Assembly: GCA_028285285.1 (NCBI GenBank)
Contig: JANQPW010000549.1
Span: 1 to 5,507 of the forward strand
Reading direction: 5' to 3'
Length of the DNA: 5,507 nucleotides
DNA from: Silvanigrellales bacterium
Lineage (GTDB): Bacteria > Bdellovibrionota_B > Oligoflexia > Silvanigrellales > Silvanigrellaceae
Both the position numbers and the translations under genes were made by a program. Numbering within the stretch: position 1 is the stretch's first letter; the number at the start of each line of letters is the position of its first letter. Positions 1-5,507 of the stretch are shown piece after piece. The notes beneath the pieces were generated by a model, which saw only the letters and a program-made list of their open reading frames with translations, had not been told where the DNA came from and did no database searches.

Positions 1-523
1 AAATCAAGTAAGTCGGATTGTTAGGATTGTGCTGCAGGGCTCTCGCGCAGCGTTCTTCGACGTAGTCCACGTCTCCCGCATAGAGAGCCTTGGTGAGAAG
101 GCCGAGGTCAGGGCTGCGGTAGGCTCCCTGCAACTGCCGAAAAAGATCAAAGAACACCTTGCGAAGAAGGGCCCTGCGAATGGGTGTGAGCACCAAAGCC
201 CCAAAGCCAAGAGACTCCAGCTCGGTGTAAAAGCCCTTGGTTCGAACCGTGGCAATGGCCACAACGGGCACAAACCTCAGCGCCAGATCACGGCCGCGGA
301 GCATGGTTTCAATGAACTGGATATCATAAGCAGAATCTTCAACGATTTGAACAACAACCAAAGCGTACGCAAACCGCTTTTTGAGCAACACCTGCTCGGC
401 TGCCCTGCCGCTGCTCACGCGAGCAACCGTATCGGCACCGACCCACCGCAGGCAATCGTTGATGCGACGGCAAAAGTCTTTGTCTTCCGACACCACAAGC
501 GCATTTAAGGCTTCAGCCCGCAT
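1..523 (-). CDS. Degenerate CheY-like receiver protein with start of probable TPR region (partial, C-terminus off window)
   Basis: An uninterrupted minus-strand frame gives 174 residues from an ATG at 523 and runs off the left edge. The start is supported by AAGGA at 533-529, 5 nt upstream. Residues about 6-130 follow the alternating strand/helix pattern of a response-regulator receiver: strand 1 NALVVSED (7-14, acidic pair E13/D14), strand 3 YALVVVQI (53-60), strand 4 FVPVVAIAT (84-92), strand 5 ALVLTPIRR (109-117). The phospho-acceptor Asp position reads Gln59 and the usual Lys before the strand-5 proline reads Thr113, so ordinary phosphorylation looks impossible. Residues 139-172 (LTKALYAGDVDYVEERCARAL, then HNPNNPTYL) resemble a tetratricopeptide repeat, suggesting a scaffold or protein-binding role in the cytoplasm. 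There is no signal peptide or membrane segment. Partners and function are unknown; the fold call is by eye. It is divergent from rpsP. Confidence 0.72.
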   Translation of the reverse strand, partial: MRAEALNALVVSEDKDFCRRINDCLRWVGADTVARVSSGRAAEQVLLKKRFAYALVVVQIVEDSAYDIQFIETMLRGRDLALRFVPVVAIATVRTKGFYTELESLGFGALVLTPIRRALLRKVFFDLFRQLQGAYRSPDLGLLTKALYAGDVDYVEERCARALQHNPNNPTYLI

Positions 524-616
524 CTTCTTCCTTCAACACCTCTCTGGGGTTATTTCCCATTGACACCAGGTTGTTCTGAAGCTAATTGAGCACTCTGAAT
601 CACTTTTTGACGTGCC

Positions 617-622
617 TATGAT
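617..622 (+). promoter_or_regulatory. Possible -10 element for rpsP
   Basis: TATGAT matches the sigma-70 -10 consensus at five of six positions and lies 56 nt before the rpsP start, in the divergent gap. No good -35 hexamer sits 16-18 nt upstream; the TTGACA at 560-565 is too far for this -10 and pairs only poorly with TAATTG at 583-588. This is a weak call, and the true promoter could be either. Confidence 0.25.
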
Positions 623-678
623 GAGTCTGTCATTTTGAAGATCTCTCGTCACGCACCCCCACTTTGAAAGAGAATCGT

Positions 679-957
679 ATGTCTTTAAAACTGAGACTCC
701 AACGCCGCGGCCAACACAAAGCACCATTTTACCATGTCGTTGTGACAGATTCTCGCAATGCCCGAAATGGTCGCTTTATTGAGAAGCTCGGCTACTACAA
801 CCCCATGACGGAACCTTCCGTGATTGAACTGAAAGCTGACCGCATGGCGCATTGGTACAAGGTGGGAGCTCGTCCTTCACCTGCAGTTGGACAGTTGCTC
901 AAGGTGACAAAAACAGACTTGGTAGCTCTTGCCAAAGCTGAGAAGCCAAGCGAGTGA
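679..957 (+). CDS. rpsP: 30S ribosomal protein S16
   Basis: S16 is a small-subunit ribosomal protein that binds 16S rRNA and helps 30S assembly. The 92-residue product shows the family signature early: RLQRRGQHKAPFY (6-18), VVVTDSRNARNGRFIE (20-35), then LGYYNP (37-42), with DRMAHWYKVGARPS matching the conserved C-terminal half. The length suits the family (about 80-95). I chose the ATG at 679 over an in-frame TTG at 664 because the family begins a few residues before the KLRL strand and AAAGAG (667-672) sits 6 nt before the ATG. In many bacteria rpsP leads an operon with rimM, trmD and rplS; here the next gene is rpsT after a 134-bp gap. The identification is very secure. Confidence 0.97.
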   Translation: MSLKLRLQRRGQHKAPFYHVVVTDSRNARNGRFIEKLGYYNPMTEPSVIELKADRMAHWYKVGARPSPAVGQLLKVTKTDLVALAKAEKPSE

Positions 958-967
958 ATGATTTTTT

Positions 968-995
968 CGCAAAAGCGGTGCCAGCCTCTTTTGCG
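968..995. repeat. Perfect 8-bp inverted repeat between rpsP and rpsT
   Basis: CGCAAAAG (968-975) is exactly mirrored by CTTTTGCG (988-995) around a 12-nt centre, in which GG (977-978) could also pair with CC (985-986). It begins 10 nt after the rpsP stop. No T-run follows the right arm on either strand, so it is not a standard intrinsic terminator. It could be an mRNA 3' stabilising hairpin or a structured rpsT leader; which one is unknown. Confidence 0.45.
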
Positions 996-1091
996 GAATT
1001 TGGCGCGACCGGGAACTGGATTGAGAACACACAGTGACTGCGCTCGGTTGTTTGCCTCTTTTTTTTGCAGACACTGTAGGGGAATATTTTC

Positions 1092-1361
1092 ATGGCCAAT
1101 CACAAGTCAGCCGCAAAACGTGCACGCCAAGCCCTCGTTCGCAACGCTCGAAACCGTCAGATCATCAGCACGATGAAAACGTCCATCAAGAAGTTGCGAA
1201 CAGCAATTGAAGCGAAAGAACTCGACAAGCTCGACGAGCTCCTGAAGCAGAGCCAGTCCACAATTGCCCGTTCTTGGAAAAAGGGAGTCATTCACAAGAA
1301 CAACATGAGCCGTAAAATTAGCCGACTCACGAAAGCTGTCGCTCAAGCCAAAAAAGGCTAA
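1092..1361 (+). CDS. rpsT: 30S ribosomal protein S20
   Basis: S20 is a helical small-subunit protein that binds 16S rRNA early in 30S assembly. The 89-residue, strongly basic product has the family opening MANHKSAAKRARQALVRNARN (1-21), the central KTSIKKLRTAIEAKELDKLDELL helix, and the KKGVIHKNNMSRKISRLTKAV C-terminal motif (64-84), and its length is typical. Translation starts at ATG 1092 after an AGGGG sequence about 9 nt upstream. The 134-bp upstream gap includes an 8-T run (1059-1066) and an inverted repeat, but I see no clear promoter, so read-through from rpsP or an atypical promoter are both possible. S20 synthesis is autoregulated in E. coli; nothing here shows that directly. The 3' end faces the IHF/HU gene at only 8 bp. 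Confidence 0.97.
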   Translation: MANHKSAAKRARQALVRNARNRQIISTMKTSIKKLRTAIEAKELDKLDELLKQSQSTIARSWKKGVIHKNNMSRKISRLTKAVAQAKKG

Positions 1362-1383
1362 AGAGACTCTTAAAAGGGGCTTG
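1344..1383. repeat. Short inverted repeat spanning the rpsT / IHF-HU convergent junction
   Basis: CAAGCC (1344-1349) and GGCTTG (1378-1383) are complementary and enclose both stop codons and the small palindromic AAGAGACTCTT centre (1361-1371). It is the only structure at this tail-to-tail junction that could end transcription in both directions. There is no U-run next to the stem on either strand and the loop is 28 nt, so intrinsic termination is doubtful. Confidence 0.25.
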
Positions 1384-1696
1384 ATGCCGAAAGTGAGCTC
1401 CCGGCTCCCGCTCCTGCCCCCAGACCATCAACTCGCTGACGCAATTCGAGTCCTGTTTTCCAGAAGGGAAGTTTCTTCTCAGGGACGCTGATTTTTTGAC
1501 CTGTTTTTGGGTTGCGACCATCATATGCCTTGTATTTTCTCACTGTGAAAGCGCCAAAGCCACGGATCTCAACACGGCCTTCGGTCACCAAAGAGTCCAC
1601 AATCGTGTTGAAGTACAGGTTGACGACCTCTTCAGCCTGAGCAGCTGTGATATCTGCCTTGGTCGCTAACAACTCAATCAACTCGCTCTTAACCAT
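1370..1696 (-). CDS. Integration host factor beta-like / HU family DNA-binding protein
   Basis: A small nucleoid protein of the HU/IHF family, which bends DNA as a dimer. The 108-residue product contains the helical dimerisation part MVKSELIELLA to DSLVTEG (1-40), the core motif VEIRGFGAFTVRKY (42-55), and the beta-arm GRNPKTGQKI (60-69) with the intercalating proline at 63. The ending KKLPFWKTGLELRQRV (74-89) resembles IHF-beta (its 'PxFKPGKELR') more than HU, so a beta-type subunit is favoured but not proved. The ATG at 1696 is preceded by AAGGG (1708-1704) with 7-nt spacing and matches the family N-terminus; a GTG at 1750 would add 18 unsupported residues. Residues 91-108 are an odd Gly/Ala/Ser tail (GLGAGAGAGSSLSASSPF), beyond the usual end of the family. 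I found no convincing promoter in the 220-bp upstream gap. Confidence 0.93.
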   Translation of the reverse strand: MVKSELIELLATKADITAAQAEEVVNLYFNTIVDSLVTEGRVEIRGFGAFTVRKYKAYDGRNPKTGQKISVPEKKLPFWKTGLELRQRVDGLGAGAGAGSSLSASSPF

Positions 1697-1888
1697 TGTC
1701 TTTCCCTTCACTCGTCGCGACTTGTGAATCCTCAACTCCTTCAAAGGCACACGACACAGCCTTTAAGAAAATTGCCTCTGCAGCTGCAAAGGCCGTCTCT
1801 CTCGAAGATACCATATCACTCTGTTTACACTCAGAAAAGAAAGGCCAAAACTTTGTCAGGAGAAAAATCGAGTTTTCTGAATCGGCTC

Positions 1889-1910
1889 ACGACCAGCGTC
1901 CACCGGCCGT
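1889..1910 (-). other. GC-rich hairpin just after lepB (imperfect terminator candidate)
   Basis: Read on the minus strand, starting 6 nt after the lepB stop, ACGGCCGGT and GCTGGTCGT can form a 9-bp stem (three G-U pairs) around a GGAC loop. A five-T run (1867-1863) comes about 20 nt later rather than directly after the stem, so it is not a textbook intrinsic terminator. The rest of the 1697-1916 gap shows no gene or repeat I can support. Confidence 0.35.
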
Positions 1911-1916
1911 CAAACA

Positions 1917-2717
1917 TCACATTTCAAGGCTGGCAAAAAAGCGATCGGTGCGGAACTTGGGAAGGACTCCCTCATGTCTTTCCGTAGAGTAGAGAACAAA
2001 ACTCGCACGTCCATAGATGGTTGTTTCTGGAACCACTCCCCAAGAGCGGCTGTCGTTTGACCCATCGCGATTGTCGCCCACAAAAAACACCTTCCCTTCA
2101 GGAACGGTAAAGGTGCGCCGCTCTCCCACAGTTTGACCATTGTTTGCCCGCAAGATGTAGTGCGCTGGTTTGTCGGCGATCTTCTCCACAAAAAGCTGCC
2201 AATCTCGGGCCAAAGCCTCGTTGGCACCCATGTCGGTCATCACACTGCGATCGCTCTGGAGCTCTTCCTGAGCACTTTCCCCATTGATGTGCAAGACGCC
2301 ATTCTCAAAGTGAAGTTTGTCGCCGCCAATGCCCACAACACGCTTGACAAAGGTGAGATCTTCACGGGGGCTCTTGAAGAGCACAATGTCTCCGCGCTTC
2401 GGCGCAGACCAACTGATGACCTGTTCTTTGCTAAAGGGCAACATAAGACCATAGGCAAGTTTATTTGCAAAAACCCGGTCGTCGATTTTGATTGTGGGCA
2501 ACATGGAGCCCGTGGGAATGACATAAATAGAAAAGATAGACGAACGGATGATCAGCACCGCCAAAACCAGCGTTGCTAACGAGGCAAGCTCTCGCAGCCA
2601 CCAAGGGTGGGTGATCCCCAAATATGACTTCTCCTTTGTTTTGCCACCACCCGCATCTGTCGAGGTGTGACCCGTGCCATCCGCCGTCATCACACCCCCC
2701 TGTTCCAAATCAGTCAT
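1917..2717 (-). CDS. lepB: Signal peptidase I
   Basis: A membrane-bound serine/lysine protease that removes signal peptides from exported preproteins on the periplasmic side of the inner membrane. The 266-residue product has a hydrophilic N-terminal tail (1-40), one membrane segment (about 44-66, LASLATLVLAVLIIRSSIFS), then the catalytic box IPTGSMLPT with Ser71. The general base is Lys125 in FVKRVVGIGGD (123-133), and the conserved GDNRDGSNDSRSWG box spans 214-227. All catalytic motifs are intact, so an active enzyme is expected. It has one anchor where E. coli LepB has two. The start at 2717 has GGAG (2726-2723) 5 nt upstream; Met10 is a weaker alternative. It is divergent from ileS, and a candidate promoter lies in the shared gap. 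The segment about 148-190 is less conserved and may be a lineage-specific insertion. Confidence 0.96.
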   Translation of the reverse strand: MTDLEQGGVMTADGTGHTSTDAGGGKTKEKSYLGITHPWWLRELASLATLVLAVLIIRSSIFSIYVIPTGSMLPTIKIDDRVFANKLAYGLMLPFSKEQVISWSAPKRGDIVLFKSPREDLTFVKRVVGIGGDKLHFENGVLHINGESAQEELQSDRSVMTDMGANEALARDWQLFVEKIADKPAHYILRANNGQTVGERRTFTVPEGKVFFVGDNRDGSNDSRSWGVVPETTIYGRASFVLYSTERHEGVLPKFRTDRFFASLEM

Positions 2718-2754
2718 TTTCTCTCCACAACTTCATTTGCACAAAAGCCCATGG

Positions 2755-2770
2755 TCGGCACTATTGCCGA
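2755..2770. repeat. 6-bp stem, 4-nt loop hairpin in the lepB leader
   Basis: TCGGCA (2755-2760) and TGCCGA (2765-2770) pair perfectly around a CTAT loop. The left arm can pair instead with GCCGAC (2773-2778) as GTCGGC/GCCGAC, giving a second, mutually exclusive fold. On the minus strand this lies in the predicted lepB 5' leader, about 40 nt before the start codon. No T-run follows it. The role is unknown. Confidence 0.4.
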
Positions 2771-2777
2771 AAGCCGA

Positions 2778-2789
2778 CTCACTAGTGAG
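2778..2789. promoter_or_regulatory. Perfect 12-bp palindrome, operator-like, in the lepB-ileS divergent gap
   Basis: CTCACTAGTGAG reads identically on both strands and ends at the first mismatched pair on each side. It lies where the candidate lepB promoter would start transcription, and 68 nt before the ileS start. Symmetry of this kind is typical of dimeric regulator sites, but no regulator is identified from the sequence. Confidence 0.4.
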
Positions 2790-2795
2790 AACCCC

Positions 2796-2823
2796 ATTAA
2801 TTTGATACGGTCCCACGGCTCAA
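2796..2823 (-). promoter_or_regulatory. lepB: Candidate sigma-70-like promoter for lepB
   Basis: On the minus strand, TTGAGC (2823-2818, four of six -35 matches) is followed after 16 nt by ATTAAT (2801-2796, four of six -10 matches). Transcription would begin near 2789, at the edge of the 12-bp palindrome, leaving a leader of about 70 nt. The match is moderate and untested. Confidence 0.33.
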
Positions 2824-2856
2824 AATGAACGATACCACTGTTTCAAGGAAGGTGAA

Positions 2857-5507
2857 ATGAGAGTTGATAAACCACCAAAATCCATAAACTTTCCAGATGT
2901 TGAAAAGAAAATGCTGGAGAGTTGGGAAAGCGAGAACACCTTCCAGAAAAGCATCGAAAATCGCCCCGAAAGCCGCAAGTTCCGCTTCTACGACGGCCCT
3001 CCCTTTGCCACAGGGCTCCCCCATTTTGGCCACTTTGTGCCCAATTCTATCAAAGATGCCTTTCCCCGCTACTTCACCATGAAAAACCACCGGGTGGAGC
3101 GCCGTTTTGGCTGGGACTGTCATGGTCTCCCTGTGGAGATGCTGGTTCAAAAAGAACTGGGATTGAATGGTCGACAGGAAATTGAAGAATTTGGTGTTGA
3201 AAAATTCAACGCTGCGTGCCGCGAATCGGTGTTGAGGTATGCCCAAGAATGGCGTCTCTACATGCGTAAGCTGGGGCGCTGGGTTGATTCCGACGACGAA
3301 TACAAGACCATGGACAAAGACTTCATGGAGAGCGTTTGGGCAGTCTTCAAGTCGTTGTGGGAGAAAGATCTCATCTACAAAGGCTTTAAAGTGATGAGTT
3401 ACTCCGCGGCCCTGGGATCTTCGCTTTCCAATTTCGAAGCCAGTCTCGACTACCGCGACGTGCAAGATCCTTCCATCACCGTGAAGGCCCAACTTCAAGG
3501 CGAATTCTCTGGGCGCTCACTTCTTGTGTGGACCACAACTCCTTGGACCCTTCCGGCCAACCTTGCCGTTGCCATTGACCCTAAAGGAACTTATGCGGAG
3601 GTTCTTGAAAAGGAAACAGGAGAAAAACTTGTTTTGCTCGAAGAACGCGTTCCTGCCTACTGGAAAGATGAAGAGCAGTATCAGGTTTTAAGAACCTTTC
3701 CGGGTGAAGAACTGCATGGTGTGGCCTATGAACCGCTCTACACACCTCAGGGCGTTGACCTCACCGAAAACAGCCATAAGGTGCTTGCAACAGACTATGT
3801 GCTTCACGACACGGGGAGTGGAGCCGTTCACACAGCCCCTGCCTTTGGAGAAGACGACTACCGCTGTGCACAAAAATACGACCTCCCCGTCTACGACCAC
3901 CTCGACACCAACGGAAAGTTCTTGGTCGATAGCCCAGAAGGAACCAAGGGTCTCTTCTTCAAAGATGCAGACAAAACGATCTGCCAACACCTCAAATCGA
4001 GAGGTTTGATGTTTCGCCACGAGACCTTTGTGCACGCATACCCCATGTGTTACCGCTCTGGAACACCGCTTCTTTACCGGGCCTTGCCTTCGTGGTTTGT
4101 GAGTGTGGAAAAAATCAAGGCCAATCTGCAAGAGAACAACCGCAGCATCCACTGGGTTCCAGACCACATTCAAGAGGGTCGCTTCGGCCGATGGCTAGAA
4201 AACGCTCGCGACTGGAACATTGCCCGCGCGCGCTACTGGGGCAACCCTCTTCCCATTTGGGAAGATCCAGAAACAGGAGAATGCCGCTGTTTCGGGAGCG
4301 TTGCTGAGCTGGAGGAGGCTTCTGGCCAGAGCATCAAAGATCTCCATTTGGAGCACCTTGAAGGCATCGAGGTGCCCTCACAGAAAGGAGGCGCTCCTCT
4401 CAAGCGTGTTCCCTTTGTGCTCGATTGCTGGTTTGAATCTGGATCTATGCCTTACGCCCAGCAACACTTTCCTTTTGAAAATGTGGAGAAGTTCCACTCC
4501 GAATTTCCTGCAGACTTTATTTGTGAAGGACTCGATCAAACGCGGGGTTGGTTCTACACACTCAATGTGCTCTCCACAGCTTTGTTCAACAAGCCAGCGT
4601 TTAAAAATGTTGTGGTGAACGGTTTGGTGCTCGCCGAAGATGGCAAAAAAATGTCTAAGAGCCTGAAAAACTACCCCGACCCTCTCAAAACCCTCGACAA
4701 GTATGGAGCCGACTCTGTTCGGCTGTACCTGCTCAATTCCCCAGCCACCTTTGGAGACGAGGTGCGCTTTTCCGAAGAAGGGGTGAAAGAAAACACACGG
4801 CGCGTGCTTTTGCCTCTCTGGAATGCCTACAGCTTCTTTGCGACCTACGCAGCCATTGACGGGTTTGACCCGGAAAACGAGCTCCAGGAAAGCGAGCACG
4901 AGCTCGATCGTTGGATCCTCTGCCAACAGAACCTGCTGGTTGGAAAAATTGATGCTTGCATGCAGGCCTTTGAAATTGCCAAGGCATGCCCTCTCATTGT
5001 CGAGTTTTTGGATGACCTCAACAATTGGTATGTACGCCGAAGCCGAAGACGCTTTTGGAGCTCTGACAAAGCGGCCCACTCCACCTTGTTTCGAGTGCTC
5101 AGGCAAACAACACAGCTCCTCGCTCCCTTTGCACCGTTTGCGGCAGACTACTTTTATCGCCAATTGAGCTTCACTGCGGAGATGAAAAAAACCGAGAGTG
5201 TGCACCTTTCCCTTTTGGCCGACGCCAAGCCCATTGAGAAACAAGACCAGGACCTCCTTGATCGCATGAACCTTGCCCGAAGAGTGGTTGAGCTGGGCCG
5301 CAACATTCGTGTGAGCCATAAAATCCGCATTCGCCAACCCTTGGCCGACATCACAGTGGGAGTGCTGAACGAAACAGCCCAGAATCACATTGAAGAAATG
5401 AAAGAAACGATTCTTGAAGAGCTCAATGTGAAGAACCTGAACATCACCACAGACCCCGCAAGTCTGGCAGAAGTCATCGTCAAGCCGCAGTTCAAGGTTT
5501 TGGGAAA
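2857..5507 (+). CDS. ileS: Isoleucyl-tRNA synthetase, type 2 (eukaryote-like), partial at 3' end
   Basis: A cytoplasmic class I enzyme that charges tRNA(Ile) with isoleucine. The visible 883 residues include the catalytic HIGH-type motif in DGPPFATGLPHFGH (46-59), then GWDCHGLPVE. The CP1 editing domain (about 190-400) carries the threonine-rich WTTTPWTLPANLA (225-237) and GAVHTAPAFGEDDY (322-335), so proofreading against valine looks intact. HAYPMCYRSGTPLLYR (393-408) returns to the catalytic core, followed by NARDWNIARARYWG (from 449), DCWFESGSMPYAQ (523-535), CEGLDQTRGWF (556-566) and the KMSKS loop at 598-602. LDDLNNWYVRRSRRRFW (from 718) opens the anticodon-binding helical domain. 'PFATGLPHFGH' marks type 2, the eukaryotic-like clade, versus 'PYANGHIHIGH' in type 1. 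The ATG has AAGGA (2845-2849) 7 nt upstream. About 150-180 C-terminal residues should lie beyond the window. Confidence 0.97.
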   Translation, partial: MRVDKPPKSINFPDVEKKMLESWESENTFQKSIENRPESRKFRFYDGPPFATGLPHFGHFVPNSIKDAFPRYFTMKNHRVERRFGWDCHGLPVEMLVQKELGLNGRQEIEEFGVEKFNAACRESVLRYAQEWRLYMRKLGRWVDSDDEYKTMDKDFMESVWAVFKSLWEKDLIYKGFKVMSYSAALGSSLSNFEASLDYRDVQDPSITVKAQLQGEFSGRSLLVWTTTPWTLPANLAVAIDPKGTYAEVLEKETGEKLVLLEERVPAYWKDEEQYQVLRTFPGEELHGVAYEPLYTPQGVDLTENSHKVLATDYVLHDTGSGAVHTAPAFGEDDYRCAQKYDLPVYDHLDTNGKFLVDSPEGTKGLFFKDADKTICQHLKSRGLMFRHETFVHAYPMCYRSGTPLLYRALPSWFVSVEKIKANLQENNRSIHWVPDHIQEGRFGRWLENARDWNIARARYWGNPLPIWEDPETGECRCFGSVAELEEASGQSIKDLHLEHLEGIEVPSQKGGAPLKRVPFVLDCWFESGSMPYAQQHFPFENVEKFHSEFPADFICEGLDQTRGWFYTLNVLSTALFNKPAFKNVVVNGLVLAEDGKKMSKSLKNYPDPLKTLDKYGADSVRLYLLNSPATFGDEVRFSEEGVKENTRRVLLPLWNAYSFFATYAAIDGFDPENELQESEHELDRWILCQQNLLVGKIDACMQAFEIAKACPLIVEFLDDLNNWYVRRSRRRFWSSDKAAHSTLFRVLRQTTQLLAPFAPFAADYFYRQLSFTAEMKKTESVHLSLLADAKPIEKQDQDLLDRMNLARRVVELGRNIRVSHKIRIRQPLADITVGVLNETAQNHIEEMKETILEELNVKNLNITTDPASLAEVIVKPQFKVLG

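Noticed and set aside
29..508. Plus-strand open frame of 159 codons at the left edge
   Set aside because: The opposite strand gives a coherent receiver-fold protein with a good ribosome site; this frame has low-complexity, unfamiliar sequence.
607..635. TTGACG as the rpsP -35 element
   Set aside because: The sequence 16-17 nt downstream (GTCATT/TCATTT) is a poor -10, and the better TATGAT lies only 4 nt after this hexamer.
1021..1066. Possible intrinsic terminator ending in the eight-T run before rpsT
   Set aside because: Only a broken GAG/CTC plus AACA/TGTT pairing can be drawn upstream of the T-run, too weak for a terminator stem.
1697..1750. Upstream GTG start (1750) for the IHF/HU protein, and a strong AAGGAG at 1743-1738
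   Set aside because: The AAGGAG has no usable ATG, GTG or TTG at proper spacing (only an in-frame ATT), while the ATG at 1696 has its own AAGGG and matches the family N-terminus.
1696..1992. Plus-strand open frame covering the gap between the IHF/HU gene and lepB
   Set aside because: It begins on the antisense of the IHF/HU start and ends inside lepB antisense, has no ribosome site worth noting, and shows no recognisable motif.
2797..3498. Minus-strand open frame of 233 codons opposite the start of ileS
   Set aside because: It is antisense to the conserved HFGH region and crosses the divergent gap and palindrome; there is no family resemblance, so it is a shadow frame.
4378..5388. Long minus-strand open frame (336 codons) inside ileS
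   Set aside because: It lies wholly antisense to a strongly conserved synthetase frame, has no recognisable domain, and is explained by ileS codon choice keeping this frame free of stops.

Overview
The window (about half G+C) carries six protein genes, almost all housekeeping, with short gaps and no mobile element, CRISPR array, tRNA or rRNA. An IHF/HU-type protein, a one-anchor signal peptidase I and a receiver-like protein running into a probable TPR region all fit a Gram-negative bacterium. The type 2 isoleucyl-tRNA synthetase and the gene neighbourhood make me lean to a Bdellovibrionota or 'deltaproteobacterial' lineage. That placement is inference and weak; no single marker here proves it.

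Layout, left to right. (1) The left edge cuts a minus-strand gene for a degenerate CheY-like receiver protein whose phospho-acceptor aspartate is replaced by glutamine. (2) A 155-bp divergent gap leads to rpsP (S16), then 134 bp on to rpsT (S20), both on the plus strand. (3) rpsT converges almost end to end (8 bp) with a minus-strand IHF-beta/HU family gene. (4) A 220-bp gap without a gene separates it from lepB (signal peptidase I), also on the minus strand. (5) A 139-bp divergent gap holding a perfect 12-bp palindrome and a small hairpin separates lepB from ileS, which runs off the right edge after 883 codons.

The genes serve general cell growth: two 30S ribosomal proteins, isoleucine charging for translation, removal of signal peptides from exported proteins, and nucleoid architecture. 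They do not form one pathway. The points most worth following are the pseudo-receiver protein, the eukaryote-like IleRS with its expected mupirocin tolerance, and the operator-like palindrome at the predicted lepB transcription start. I see no convincing sign of a new multi-gene system here.
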